Notes under the pieces: model-generated
Told to the model about the DNA's origin: nothing
Databases searched by the model: none
Seen by the model: only the letters and a program-made list of their open reading frames with translations
In this document: piece by piece, positions 51,573-60,964 of the stretch
How positions within the stretch are numbered: the first letter of the stretch is position 1
Layout: every line of letters begins with the position of its first letter
Assembly: GCF_003762905.1 (NCBI RefSeq)
Contig: NZ_RJKS01000003.1
Span: 558,001-622,000 of the forward strand
Source: Curtobacterium sp. ZW137
Lineage (GTDB): Bacteria > Actinomycetota > Actinomycetes > Actinomycetales > Microbacteriaceae
Direction of reading: 5' to 3'
Length of the DNA: 64,000 nt
Program-made: the position numbers and the translations under genes

Positions 51573-52874
51573 ATGGTGACGGCGGGGGAGACGCAGGACG
51601 ACTGGTCGCGGCTGCCGGTCGGGCGCCGCGAGTACCGGCAGGACGCCCTGCTCGCCGCGGCGCTGGCCCTCGGGATGGCGGTGTCGACGATCCTCTACGG
51701 GTCCACGGGCTTCTACGACGAGCTCGCCCCGTGGTGGGTCTCCGTGCTCCTCGTGCTGGCGAACACGGCACCGCTCGCGCTCCGCCGCCGGTTCCCGATG
51801 ACCGTCGCCGTGGTGGTCGCCCTGACGTTCGCGGCGATGCAGGTCCTGCACGTGCCGGAGCTCTTCTTCAACAACTTCACGCTCTTCATCGCGCTGTACA
51901 CGGTGGGGGCGTGGTGCTCGGACCGGCTGCGTGCCGAGATCGTCCGGTGGGTCGTCATCGCCGGCATGTTCGTGTGGCTGTTCCTCGCGATCTCGTTCAG
52001 CTGGTCGGTGCCGAGCGCGCTGCCGAACGACGGGGACGGCCTGGTGTCGCCCGTCATCGCGAACTCGCTGATGTCGATCATCATCAACCTGGTCTACTTC
52101 GGTGCCGCCTGGTACTCCGGCAACCGGGCATGGGCCTCCGCGGTGGCGAAGCACGCGCTGGCCGAGCGCACCGCCGAACTCGCGGTCGAACGGGAACGGA
52201 ACGCGGTGCAGGCCGTCGCGCTCGAGCGGGTCCGCATCGCCCGCGAACTCCACGACGTCGTCGCCCACCACGTGTCGCTGATGGGCGTGCAGGCCGGGGC
52301 GGCGCGGCGGGTGCTCGAGCGCGACCCGGCCCAGGCGGCCACCTCCCTCGGCGTCGTCGAGGACAGCGCCAGGACCGCGGTCGAGGAACTCCGGAAGATG
52401 CTCGGCACGCTGCGCGAGGACGACCGCGACGTCGACGGCAGCACGGTCGACGCCCCGAGTACCGAGGGGCTCGCGCGGATCGCCGAGCTCGCCACCGCCG
52501 CGACCGCTGCGGGTCGCCGGGCCGAGTACACCGTCGTCGGGGACGAACGCCCGGTCCCGCCGACCGTCGCGACCGTCGCGTTCCGCATCGCGCAAGAGGC
52601 CGTGACCAACGTCCTGAAGCACGCCGGTCCGGACGCGCGCGCCGACCTGCGACTGCGGTACCTGCCGGACGCGGTGGAGGTCGAGGTGACCGACACCGGG
52701 ATCGGGAGTCGAGCCTCCCGTCCGCCGTCCGGAGACGGGACCGACCGGAGCCGCGGTGGCGGACTCGGCCACGTCGGGATGCGCGAACGCGTGGCTGCCG
52801 TCGGTGGCCGCATCGAGATCGGGCCCCGCGCCCGGGGAGGGTACCTGGTGCGCGCATGGCTGCCGACCCCGTGA
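51573..52874 (+). CDS. NarL-type sensor histidine kinase
   Basis: 433 residues. Five or so membrane helices fill residues 22-180, without an extracellular sensor domain. The HisKA_3 dimerisation helix carries the phospho-accepting His227 in RIARELHDVVAHHVSLMGVQ. The ATPase domain has FRIAQEAVTNVLKHAGP and DTGIG, then GGGLGHVGMRERVAAVGG. Phosphorylates the response regulator that overlaps its 3' end. Signal unknown; probably a membrane or cell-wall stress. Confidence 0.93.
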   Translation: MVTAGETQDDWSRLPVGRREYRQDALLAAALALGMAVSTILYGSTGFYDELAPWWVSVLLVLANTAPLALRRRFPMTVAVVVALTFAAMQVLHVPELFFNNFTLFIALYTVGAWCSDRLRAEIVRWVVIAGMFVWLFLAISFSWSVPSALPNDGDGLVSPVIANSLMSIIINLVYFGAAWYSGNRAWASAVAKHALAERTAELAVERERNAVQAVALERVRIARELHDVVAHHVSLMGVQAGAARRVLERDPAQAATSLGVVEDSARTAVEELRKMLGTLREDDRDVDGSTVDAPSTEGLARIAELATAATAAGRRAEYTVVGDERPVPPTVATVAFRIAQEAVTNVLKHAGPDARADLRLRYLPDAVEVEVTDTGIGSRASRPPSGDGTDRSRGGGLGHVGMRERVAAVGGRIEIGPRARGGYLVRAWLPTP

Positions 52875-53530
52875 CCATCCGCGTGGTCCTCGCCGACGAC
52901 CAGGACCTGGTCCGCGCCGGCTTCCGGGTCATCCTGGAGTCGGAGCCGGGCATCCGCGTGGTGGCCGAGGCCGCCGACGGCCTCGCAGCGGTCCGCGCGG
53001 TCGAGGAGCACCGTCCGGACGTGGTCTGCCTCGACGTGCAGATGCCGGGCGTCGACGGGCTCGAGGCTGCACGACGCATCACCGCGCTCGACGACCCGCC
53101 GCCGGTCCTCGTCCTCACGACGTTCGACAACGACGACACGCTCTTCGCGGCGCTCGATGCGGGCGCGAGCGGGTTCCTCCTGAAGAACGCATCCCCGGAG
53201 AAGCTGGTCGACGCGGTGCTCACGGTCGCCGCCGGTGACGCGCTGCTCGCGCCGGACGTGACCCGTCGCGTGATCAGCCGTGCGACCGGGTCCCAGCCGG
53301 CGGTGGTCGTCGACGACGGGCCGATCGCGGGGCTCACCGAACGCGAGACCGAGGTGCTGCGGCTGCTCGGTCGCGGGCGCAGCAACGGGGAGATCGCGCG
53401 GCAGCTGTTCGTCGGCGAGGCCACGGTGAAGACCCACGTGTCGAACGTGCTGCAGAAGCTGGGGCTCCGGGACCGCGTGCAGGCGGTGGTCTGGGCGTAC
53501 GAGCACGGGGTGGTCCGGTCCGGCGAGTAG
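52856..53530 (+). CDS. NarL/LuxR-type response regulator
   Basis: 224 residues from ATG 52856; a GTG at 52871 that overlaps the kinase stop as GTGA is an equally good start (219 residues). Receiver domain with DD at 14-15, phospho-acceptor Asp60 (VVCLDVQMPG) and Lys110; C-terminal LuxR HTH, LTERETEVLRLLGRGRSNGEIARQLFVGEATVKTHVSNVL (about 160-200). Likely target: the ABC export pair 120 bases downstream. Confidence 0.94.
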   Translation: MAADPVTIRVVLADDQDLVRAGFRVILESEPGIRVVAEAADGLAAVRAVEEHRPDVVCLDVQMPGVDGLEAARRITALDDPPPVLVLTTFDNDDTLFAALDAGASGFLLKNASPEKLVDAVLTVAAGDALLAPDVTRRVISRATGSQPAVVVDDGPIAGLTERETEVLRLLGRGRSNGEIARQLFVGEATVKTHVSNVLQKLGLRDRVQAVVWAYEHGVVRSGE

Positions 53531-53614
53531 CCCGCGTCTCCGCCTCGGGACGGAGGCCCGGTGCCCGTCCGGCGCGGGAGGTCCCCGCCGCGGTTCCTCC
53601 GTAGCGTCGGTGGT

Positions 53615-53634
53615 GCGGTGGGAGAGCCCACCGC
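53615..53634 (+). other. Leader hairpin before the ABC export genes
   Basis: GCGGTGGG at 53615-53622 pairs exactly with 53627-53634 around a 4-nt loop, just before the ribosome site GAGAGGGGAAG. A -10-like TAGCGT lies at 53602-53607. Possibly a translation-control or stability element. Confidence 0.35.
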
Positions 53635-53651
53635 CGAGAGGGGAAGACCTG

Positions 53652-54533
53652 ATGCTCAGCATCGACGGGGTGACGAAGCACTTCGGCGACCGGCGGGTGC
53701 TCGACGACGTCGCCTTCACGGTCGGCCGCGGCCGGCTCACCGGGTTCGTCGGCGGCAACGGCGCCGGCAAGACCACGACCATGCGGATCATGCTCGGCGT
53801 GCTCGACGCCGACAGCGGCACGGTCTCCATCGACGGCCAGGCCATCGGCCCCGCCGACCGCCGCCGCTTCGGGTACATGCCCGAGGAACGCGGTCTCTAC
53901 CCGAAGATGCCCGTCGCCGAGCAGGTCACGTACCTGGCGCGCCTGCACGGCGTCGACCGTCGGGCCGCGGCGGCGCGGACCGCCGAGCTGCTGGAACGCC
54001 TCGAGCTCGGTGCGCACGCCGACGACCCGGTGGAGAAGCTCTCGCTCGGCAACCAGCAGCGCGTGCAGGTCGCCGCGGCGCTCGCCCACCGCCCCGAGGT
54101 GCTCGTGCTCGACGAACCGTTCTCCGGCCTCGACCCGATGGCGGTCGACACCGTGCTCGGCGTCCTCCGCGAAGCCGCCGCCGACGGGGTCCCGGTGCTG
54201 TTCTCCAGCCACCAGCTCGACGTGGTCGAGCGGCTCTGCGACGACGTCGTGGTGATCGCCGACGGCCGCATCCGTGCCGCCGGACCCCAGGACGAACTGC
54301 GCCGTGCGGCGGGTCCCGCGGCGTGGGAGCTGCTGGTCGACGGGGACGTGGCGTGGCTCCGCGACGAGCCGGGCGTGCACGTCCGGGAGTTCGACGGCGG
54401 GTACGCCGTGTTCGAGGCGTCCGGGTCCGTGGCCCAGCGCGTGCTGCAGCGGGCGGTCACCACGGGGACGGTGGGGTCGTTCGGCCCGCGGGTCCCGCGA
54501 CTCAGCGAGGTCTTCCGGGAGGTCGTCCGATGA
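53652..54533 (+). CDS. ABC exporter ATPase (NatA-like)
   Basis: 293 residues. Walker A GGNGAGKTTTMRI near residue 39, YMPEERGLYPKM after the Q-loop region, signature LSLGNQQRVQ, Walker B VLVLDEPFSGLDP and SSHQLDVVERL. C-terminal DUF4162-like domain (about 210-293). This matches NatA-type ATPases of Na+ or drug export. Start at the ATG after GAGAGGGG. Overlaps the permease gene as ATGA. Confidence 0.9.
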   Translation: MLSIDGVTKHFGDRRVLDDVAFTVGRGRLTGFVGGNGAGKTTTMRIMLGVLDADSGTVSIDGQAIGPADRRRFGYMPEERGLYPKMPVAEQVTYLARLHGVDRRAAAARTAELLERLELGAHADDPVEKLSLGNQQRVQVAAALAHRPEVLVLDEPFSGLDPMAVDTVLGVLREAAADGVPVLFSSHQLDVVERLCDDVVVIADGRIRAAGPQDELRRAAGPAAWELLVDGDVAWLRDEPGVHVREFDGGYAVFEASGSVAQRVLQRAVTTGTVGSFGPRVPRLSEVFREVVR

Positions 54534-55603
54534 GCTCCACCACCCAGGCGGTCCGCCTCGTCACCGTCCGCGAGATCCAGGCGCGGCTCCGCAGCAAGGC
54601 CTTCGTGGTCTCGGCGCTGATCCTGCTCCTGATGGTCGTCGCGTCGATCGTCATCGGCGGCATCGTCGGCAAGTCCGCCGCCGGGAGCACCACCCCGGTC
54701 GCCGTCGTGAGCGGCGTCACCCTGCCGTCGACCGGCGGTCTCGACGTGACCGAGGTCGACGACCGTGCGGCCGCCGAGCAGCTCGTCCGGAGCGGGGACG
54801 TCGACGCGGCGATCGTGCCGGAGTCCGGTCCGCTCGGGTTCGGCGTCGTCGGGCTCGACAGCGCACCGACGGACGTCGTCCAGGCGCTCAGCGTCTCGCC
54901 GAGCGTCGAGCTCCTCGACCCGAACGCGATCGCCCCCGGGCTCGTCTCGCTCATCGGGATCGCGTTCGGCATCGTCTACTTCGCCGCGGCGGTGACGTTC
55001 GGGCAGTCCATCGCGCAGAGCGTCGTCGAGGAGAAGTCCACCAGGGTCGTCGAGATCCTGATGGCGGCGATCCCGGCGCGGGCGCTCCTGGCGGGCAAGG
55101 TGCTCGGCAGCAGCATCATGGCGCTCGGGCAGGTGGTGGCGATCGCGGTCGCGGCCGCCGTGACGCTCGCCGTGACCGGTCAGGACAACCTGTTCACGCT
55201 GCTCGGGCCGAGCATGCTCTGGTTCGTGGTGTTCTTCGCGATCGGGTTCGTGCTCGTGGCGTCGCTGTTCGCGGCCTCGGCGGCGCTGGTCTCCCGGCAG
55301 GAGGACGTCGGCAGCGTGACCACCCCGGTGATGATGCTGCTGATGATCCCGTACTTCCTGATCATCTTCGCCGCGGACAACCCCACGGTCCTCGGGATCA
55401 TGTCCTACGTGCCGTTCAGTGCCCCGATCGGGATGCCGATGCGGATCTTCCTCGGGACGGCCGAGTGGTGGGAGCCGATCGTGTCCCTGCTCGTCGTGAT
55501 CGCCTCGGCCGCCCTCGTCGTGGTCGTCGGTGCCCGCGTCTACGAGAACGCGCTGCTCCGCACCGGCGGCCGGGTCAAGCTGGCTGACGCGATGCGGCGC
55601 TGA
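54530..55603 (+). CDS. ABC-2 type permease (NatB-like)
   Basis: 357 residues. One N-terminal membrane helix (about 27-47), an extracellular domain of about 100 residues, then five helices with VVEEKSTRVVEILMAAIPARALLAGKVLG, the conserved cytosolic loop of the NatB/ABC-2 family. Exports Na+ or a hydrophobic compound with its ATPase partner. Its last 29 bases overlap the convergent dehydrogenase gene. Confidence 0.9.
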   Translation: MSSTTQAVRLVTVREIQARLRSKAFVVSALILLLMVVASIVIGGIVGKSAAGSTTPVAVVSGVTLPSTGGLDVTEVDDRAAAEQLVRSGDVDAAIVPESGPLGFGVVGLDSAPTDVVQALSVSPSVELLDPNAIAPGLVSLIGIAFGIVYFAAAVTFGQSIAQSVVEEKSTRVVEILMAAIPARALLAGKVLGSSIMALGQVVAIAVAAAVTLAVTGQDNLFTLLGPSMLWFVVFFAIGFVLVASLFAASAALVSRQEDVGSVTTPVMMLLMIPYFLIIFAADNPTVLGIMSYVPFSAPIGMPMRIFLGTAEWWEPIVSLLVVIASAALVVVVGARVYENALLRTGGRVKLADAMRR

Positions 55604-56669
55604 CCGGCTCGGTCGGTGCCTGGGCCGTCCCGGCCGCGACCACGTCGGCGGGGACGGTCACGGTCCGTCCGGTCCGCACCGACTCCTGTGCCGCCAGCAC
55701 GATCGACAGCGTCCGCAGCCCCACCCGCACGTCGGGCTGGGGCTGCACGCCCGTCCGGACCGCGTCGATGAACGTGCCGAGCATCGCCTGGTCGAAGTCG
55801 GCGCCGTAGCGGGACTCGATCGGCAGCCCGGTCTCCGCCGCGATCCCGTGCGCGGCCGCCCCGAAGAAGTCGAGCGACACCGTGCCACCCGTCCCCGCGA
55901 CGTCGAGCGTGAGCCCGCCCCACACCGGCGACGTGTCCGGCTTGCTCCACGAGCAGTCGATCGCGGCCACCACGCCGTTGTCGTACGTGATGGTGACGAG
56001 CCCGGCGGTCTCGGCCCGGGCACGTGTCGCGTGCAGGGTGCGGTTCGCGATCGCCGTGACGGTGACGGGAGCCGCCCCCATCAACCCCTCGAGCATGTCC
56101 GCGATGTGCACGACGTGGTCGACGATCGCGCCACCGCCGCTCAGCGCCGGGTCGGTGAACCAGTCGCGGGTCAGGGGCAGCATGCCGTTGTTCGCGCCGC
56201 GGACCGAGAACAGCTGCCCGAGCGCGCCGGAGTCGTGCGCGGCGCGGAGCTTGCCGAACGCCGAGGCGAAGCGGACCGGGAACGCGACCATGAGCATCAC
56301 CCCGGCCGCCTCGACCGCGTCCCGCATGGCGATGCCGTCCTCCCACGTCGTGGCGAGCGGCTTCTCGCAGAGGACGTGCGCGCCGGCCGCTGCCGCCAGC
56401 TCGACGAGCTCACGGTGGCGGGCGTTCTCACTGGTGACCACGACGGCGTCGGGCTGCCATGCGAGGAGGTCCTGGTACGACTCCGCGTAGTCGACGCCGA
56501 GCGCGACGGCGAGGTCGCGGCCGCGCAGCTCGACGACGGAGTCGCCGGTGCTGACACCGTCCGGGTCCGAGCCGCGCACCTCCACGCCGGGCATCGCGGC
56601 GAGGGCGGCGAGGTAGCCGATCGCGTGGGTGTGGGCGAACGACATCACGGCGACGCGGAGGGCGCTCAT
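55575..56669 (-). CDS. Gfo/Idh/MocA dehydrogenase
   Basis: 364 residues. Opens LRVAVMSFAHTHAIGYLAAL rather than with the usual GxGxxG, so the dinucleotide loop is altered. LCEKPLATT near residue 101 holds the lysine, and GGGAIVDHVVHIADMLEGLMG the Asp/His pair. Last gene of a minus-strand operon with a paralogue, a ROK kinase and a ROK repressor. Probably oxidises or reduces a sugar delivered by the divergent ABC system. Four-base overlap with the upstream paralogue. Confidence 0.83.
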   Translation of the reverse strand: MSALRVAVMSFAHTHAIGYLAALAAMPGVEVRGSDPDGVSTGDSVVELRGRDLAVALGVDYAESYQDLLAWQPDAVVVTSENARHRELVELAAAAGAHVLCEKPLATTWEDGIAMRDAVEAAGVMLMVAFPVRFASAFGKLRAAHDSGALGQLFSVRGANNGMLPLTRDWFTDPALSGGGAIVDHVVHIADMLEGLMGAAPVTVTAIANRTLHATRARAETAGLVTITYDNGVVAAIDCSWSKPDTSPVWGGLTLDVAGTGGTVSLDFFGAAAHGIAAETGLPIESRYGADFDQAMLGTFIDAVRTGVQPQPDVRVGLRTLSIVLAAQESVRTGRTVTVPADVVAAGTAQAPTEPVSAASRQPA

Positions 56670-57691
56670 GCGGACACCTCCGCAGCGACCTCGAGCCGCA
56701 CCGGTTGCCCGGTCTCCAGGGACGCCAGCGCCGCGTTCGCGATCCGCACCGCCTCGACCCCGTCCGCCGCGCTCACCCGGGGGGCGTCCCCGCCGGCGAA
56801 CGCCCCGAGGAACTCCTGCAGCTCCAGCCCGTACGGGTCGTCCGCCGGGTCGACCTGCGGCAGGAAGCCGTCGACCGCCTCCGGCGACGCGAGGTCCGCG
56901 ACGTAGTCCTGCTCGTCACGTGAGCGGTGCGACAGGCTGCCGCCGGTCCCCGTCACCGAGTACTCGGTCGAGAACGCCAGGTGCTGCGGCCCCCAGATCC
57001 CGGCGACGTGGCTGATCGCCCCGGAAGCGTGGGTGAGGAGGACGTGCGCCGCCTCGACGGGCTCCGCGTCCGTGCCGGTGCGCACGCCGACGGCCGACAC
57101 GGTCGTCACCTCGCCGGCGACCCAGCGTGCGATGTCCAGGTCGTGGATCATCTGGTCCATCACGATGCCGCCGGAGAGCGCACGGTCGGCGAACCAGGGG
57201 GTGCGGGTCGGGAAGGCGCCGGACCGCACGAACCGCAGGACGGCCAGATCGCCCAGGAGGCCACTGGTCACGGCCTCCTTGAGGCGCACGTACGCGGGGA
57301 AGAAGCGGACGACGTGGGCCGGGTAGAGCTGTCGGCCCGCGTCCCGCGCACGGTCCAGCAGGTCCGCGGCGTCGGCGTCGGTGCGCGCGAGCGGCTTCTC
57401 GGACACCACGTCCTTGCCCGCGGCGAGTGCGGCGCGCACCACCTCGGCGTGCGCGAACGTCGGCGTCACGACGTCCACCACGTCGACGACGTCGAGCAGC
57501 GCCCCGAGCGAGTCCACGACCGTGATCGAGGAGCCGTCCGCTTCCGCTTCCGCAGCGAACGCCGCGGCCAGCTCGGGGGCGCCGTCCTGGGCGTACACGG
57601 TGACCGGGCCGAGGCGGAGCAGACCGGGCATGTGCGCGTACGCGATGCCGCCGGCGCCGACGAGGCCGATCCGGGGAGGGGTGTCGGACAT
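56666..57691 (-). CDS. Gfo/Idh/MocA dehydrogenase
   Basis: 341 residues. PRIGLVGAGGIAYAHMPGLLRLG binds NAD(P); VSEKPLARTDAD carries the lysine near residue 96; GGIVMDQMIHDLDIARWVAGE has the expected Asp and His. The ATG overlaps the ROK kinase stop. The two adjacent dehydrogenases differ strongly, which suggests two consecutive redox steps, or a redox-neutral oxidation/reduction pair, on one sugar. Confidence 0.85.
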   Translation of the reverse strand: MSDTPPRIGLVGAGGIAYAHMPGLLRLGPVTVYAQDGAPELAAAFAAEAEADGSSITVVDSLGALLDVVDVVDVVTPTFAHAEVVRAALAAGKDVVSEKPLARTDADAADLLDRARDAGRQLYPAHVVRFFPAYVRLKEAVTSGLLGDLAVLRFVRSGAFPTRTPWFADRALSGGIVMDQMIHDLDIARWVAGEVTTVSAVGVRTGTDAEPVEAAHVLLTHASGAISHVAGIWGPQHLAFSTEYSVTGTGGSLSHRSRDEQDYVADLASPEAVDGFLPQVDPADDPYGLELQEFLGAFAGGDAPRVSAADGVEAVRIANAALASLETGQPVRLEVAAEVSA

Positions 57692-58674
57692 CAGGACTCC
57701 TTCACGGGGTGCGGTTGGACGGGGGTGCCGACGAGCAGCGCGGCGCCGGCGAGTCCGGCACCCGCCCCGACGAGCGACTGCTCGATGCTGGGGACCGGTC
57801 GCCAGCCGAGTCGTTCGGCGACGCCGGTGCGAAGCGGGGCGAGGAGGCGTTCGCCGGCCTCGCCGAGTCCGCCGCCGATGACGACGGCGCTCGGGTCGAG
57901 CACGGCGGTGAGCATCACGACCCCGGTGGCGAGGGCGTCGATCGCCTCGGCCCAGACCCGCGTCGCGACGGGGTCCGTGCCGACGAGCTCCACGACCTCG
58001 CGGGTGCTGGCCGCGAGGGCGCCGCCCGCCTCTCGGTAGCGGCGGAACACGTTGCCCGCGGAGGCGTACACCTCGACGCAGCCGCGCTGGCCGCACGTGC
58101 ACAGCTCGCCGCCCGGGACGACCGGGACGTGCCCGAACTCGCCGGCACCGCCGGTGGCGCCGTGCACGATCGTGCCGCCGGTGAAGATCGTCGCCGCGAT
58201 GCCCGTGCCGATCGGGATGAACACGAACTCGTCCACGGACTTGTCCGCCGCGCTCCTGGCGGCCTGTTCGGCGCGGGCGGCCGCGCGGGCGTCGTGCTCG
58301 AGCGCGACGGGCACGCCGAACCGGTCGGCGAGGAGCTCGGCGACGGGCAGGTCGACCCACCCGAGGTTCACCGCGAGCACGACACGGCCGGCTGCGGCGT
58401 CGACGAGCCCCGGGGAGCAGAGCCCGATGCCGGTGACGGCGCGGCCGGTGCGATCGGCGCTCGCCGCCAGGCGGTCGACGAGTCCGACGACGGCGGCGAG
58501 CGCGGGGCCCCCGGCGTCGGCGGTGGCCCCGGGGCCGCTCGTCGACGCGGCCGCGTCGGACGGTGCCCGGACCGGGAACGTCGGCACGGTCGCCCGGTCG
58601 AGCACGGTGCCGTCGGCGTCGAAGAGCGCGCCCTTCACGGTGGTCCCGCCGATGTCGACGGCGACGACGGCCAT
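57691..58674 (-). CDS. ROK-family sugar kinase
   Basis: 327 residues. ATP-binding VVAVDIGGTTVKGALFD at the N-terminus, catalytic Asp128 in ALEHDARAA, GTGIAATIF, and the zinc cluster His182 with CTCGQRGC (Cys192, 194, 199), then EVYAS. All catalytic residues are present, so it is a kinase, not a repressor. Phosphorylates glucose, N-acetyl sugars or similar. Overlaps its neighbours by single codons. Confidence 0.9.
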   Translation of the reverse strand: MAVVAVDIGGTTVKGALFDADGTVLDRATVPTFPVRAPSDAAASTSGPGATADAGGPALAAVVGLVDRLAASADRTGRAVTGIGLCSPGLVDAAAGRVVLAVNLGWVDLPVAELLADRFGVPVALEHDARAAARAEQAARSAADKSVDEFVFIPIGTGIAATIFTGGTIVHGATGGAGEFGHVPVVPGGELCTCGQRGCVEVYASAGNVFRRYREAGGALAASTREVVELVGTDPVATRVWAEAIDALATGVVMLTAVLDPSAVVIGGGLGEAGERLLAPLRTGVAERLGWRPVPSIEQSLVGAGAGLAGAALLVGTPVQPHPVKES

Positions 58675-59900
58675 CAGCCGACCTCGGCCAGGACGCCCCT
58701 GCGGGCGAGCTCGTCGATCCGTGCGGGTGCCAGGACCTCGTCGAGGGCCAGGACGACCCCGCCCCGGATCCCGGCGTCCCGCGGCGCACGGCTGGCCCGG
58801 ACCTCGAGGTCGTCGGCGACGAGCGGCAGGCACATGCGGTACAGCTCGCTGCGGATGGCCGCGACGAGCGGGGGCGAGGCGGACATCGCGCCGGCCAGCA
58901 CGACCTCTCGCGGGTTGAAGAAGTTGGCGATCCCGGCCAGGACGCGGCCGATCAGCTCCCCGGCGGCGCGGAGCTCCTCGACGACCGCGGCGTCGCCCTG
59001 CGCCCCGAGCCGGAGCAGGTCCCCGGTGGTGCCGACGTCGTGCCCTGCGGCCCGCAGCCGTGTGGCGATCGCGCCGCCGGACGCCACCGACTCCAGGCAG
59101 TTCGGGACGCCGCACGTGCAGCCGATCGCGGAGACGCCGTCGACGGACGTGTGCGAGACCTCACCGGCAGCGCCGCCGACGCCACGGTGCAGGCGACCGC
59201 CGGCGATCACCCCACCGCCGATCCGGGTGCCGAGCTTCACGGCGACGAGCTGCGAGCACTCCGGGGGCAGGGTGTCGGAGCGCTCGGCGAGGGCGATCAG
59301 GTTCGCGTCGTTCTCGACCAGGACGGGTGCGTCCGTGTGCTCCTGGAACAGGGCACCGAGGGCGGCGTCGTGCCAGGACGGCTCGAACGCCGGCGTGACG
59401 ATCCGGCCGCTCGGGTACGCGACCGGTGCCGGGACCCCGATCGCCGCGCCGCGGAAGTCCGCCATCGGCAGGTCGGCGTCCTCGGCGAGCTGCACGAAGC
59501 GTCGCCAGAGTTCGGCGACCGCGGCAGCCGGTCCGTCGGCGCGGGGGAGCGGTTCGGAGACGCCGGTGTCGTCCGTGTCGGTGATCGTGCGCCCCGCGAG
59601 GTCGCTCAGCACGATGCGGGCGTGGTTCGCGCCGAGGTCGGCGGCCGCGACGAACCCGGCGGCCCCGTCCAGCTCGAGTCGGCGCGCTCGACGACCACCG
59701 CGGGAGCCCTCGGCGCCGACCTCGTGGACGAGGCCGAGCTCGACGAGCGTGTCGACGCGCAGCCCGACGGTGGACGGCGCGAGCCCGGTGGAGCGGGCGA
59801 TGGTCGATCGTGACGCGGTGTCGCCCGTCCGGATCAGCCGGAGGACGTCGCCGACCGACCCGTGGACGTGCTCGACGTCCTGGTAGAGGCGGTGGTTCAT
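58674..59900 (-). CDS. ROK-family transcriptional repressor (NagC/XylR type)
   Basis: 408 residues. N-terminal winged HTH (SRSTIARSTGLAPSTVGLRVDTLVELGLV, about 29-60, TIARSTGLAPSTV core), then the ROK domain with DLGANHARIVL, VENDANLIALAE and zinc motif CTCGVPNCLE. It senses a sugar and represses this operon and probably the divergent transporter. Leaderless-type start: -10-like TAGCAT six bases before the ATG. Confidence 0.9.
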   Translation of the reverse strand: MNHRLYQDVEHVHGSVGDVLRLIRTGDTASRSTIARSTGLAPSTVGLRVDTLVELGLVHEVGAEGSRGGRRARRLELDGAAGFVAAADLGANHARIVLSDLAGRTITDTDDTGVSEPLPRADGPAAAVAELWRRFVQLAEDADLPMADFRGAAIGVPAPVAYPSGRIVTPAFEPSWHDAALGALFQEHTDAPVLVENDANLIALAERSDTLPPECSQLVAVKLGTRIGGGVIAGGRLHRGVGGAAGEVSHTSVDGVSAIGCTCGVPNCLESVASGGAIATRLRAAGHDVGTTGDLLRLGAQGDAAVVEELRAAGELIGRVLAGIANFFNPREVVLAGAMSASPPLVAAIRSELYRMCLPLVADDLEVRASRAPRDAGIRGGVVLALDEVLAPARIDELARRGVLAEVG

Positions 59901-59906
59901 GGCGTC

Positions 59907-59912
59907 ATGCTA
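59907..59912 (-). promoter_or_regulatory. -10 box of a leaderless ROK repressor mRNA
   Basis: TAGCAT on the minus strand ends six bases before the ATG at 59900, without a ribosome site. The divergent gap 59901-60037 also holds the palindrome GTTCGAAC at 59931-59938, a possible operator half. Confidence 0.45.
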
Positions 59913-60037
59913 ACCCGCAGTTGCGTCGATGTTCGAACGAAGTAATGCAGAAATCGAGTGTTTACTTTTCGTCATCGACGGGCAACGTGTCGGAAACACG
60001 CCCTTCCTAGCGTTCATCGCAGAACGAAGGAGGCACG

Positions 60038-60955
60038 ATGCCGAGTGCTGTCGCAGCACCACCCAGGTCGTCACTGGAGCGCAAGGAAGGTCGAGCGGGC
60101 TACGCCCTGATCGCCCCGACGAGCATCCTGCTGGCGCTGTTCTACCTGTACCCACTCGTCCAGACGGTCGGGTACTCGTTCACGAACTGGAACCCGGCGA
60201 CCGGCGTCGCGGGCAGCTTCGTCGGCCTCGACAACTTCGCCGGCCTGCTGCAGGACGACGAGTTCCTGCAGGCCGCCGGCAACACCGCGCTCTACGTGGT
60301 GATCGTCGTCCCGGTCACGATGGTCCTCGGCCTGTTCTTCGCCGCACTCCTCGCCCAGCCGTTCCGCGGACGCGGGGTCTACCGCGCACTGCTCTTCGTG
60401 CCCTACATCGCCCCGATCGTCGGTAGTGCCCTCATCTTCAGCTTCATCCTGTCGCCGCTCGGCGGCCTGGTGAACGGCGTCATCACCGCGCTCGGCGGTC
60501 CGCCCATCGGCTTCCTCAACTCCGAACCGTGGGCGCTCGTCAGTGTCATGGTGTTCTCGGTCTGGCAGGGCGTCGGCTACGCGATGATCATCTACTCCGC
60601 CGCGCTCACGAACATCCCGGCCAGCTACCACGAGGCCGCGACGCTCGACGGCGCCGGCCCGGTCCGCCGCTTCTTCACGATCTCGCTGCCCCTGGTGGCG
60701 CCGACGACCGGCTTCCTCGCGGTGACCGGCGTGATCAGCGCGCTGCAGGTCTTCACCCAGGTCTACGTCCTCACGCAGGGCGGCCCGCTCGGGTCGACCG
60801 AGACGATCCTCTACTACATCTACCAACAGGGCTTCGTCTTCTTCCACGGTGGCTCCGCGAGCGCGGCGGCCGTGGTCCTGCTCCTCGTCGGCATCATCGT
60901 CGCCGTCATCCAGCTGCGGTTCATCAACCGCCGCGACCCCATCGAGCTGACCTAG
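60038..60955 (+). CDS. CUT1 ABC sugar permease, MalF/UgpA type
   Basis: 305 residues, six membrane segments. YALIAPTSILLALFYLYPLVQTVGYSF in helix 1 and the EAA loop HEAATLDGAGPVRRFFTISLP near residue 205. Ribosome site GAAGGAGG. First gene of an operon in which the binding protein comes last, the opposite of the order at 6867. Divergent from the ROK repressor. Confidence 0.92.
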   Translation: MPSAVAAPPRSSLERKEGRAGYALIAPTSILLALFYLYPLVQTVGYSFTNWNPATGVAGSFVGLDNFAGLLQDDEFLQAAGNTALYVVIVVPVTMVLGLFFAALLAQPFRGRGVYRALLFVPYIAPIVGSALIFSFILSPLGGLVNGVITALGGPPIGFLNSEPWALVSVMVFSVWQGVGYAMIIYSAALTNIPASYHEAATLDGAGPVRRFFTISLPLVAPTTGFLAVTGVISALQVFTQVYVLTQGGPLGSTETILYYIYQQGFVFFHGGSASAAAVVLLLVGIIVAVIQLRFINRRDPIELT

Positions 60956-60964
60956 GAGGCCGAC

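Noticed and set aside
58674..59900. The larger ROK protein as a second kinase
   Set aside because: It has a clear N-terminal winged HTH and repressor length, although the Glu-Asn-Asp of the ROK core is kept.
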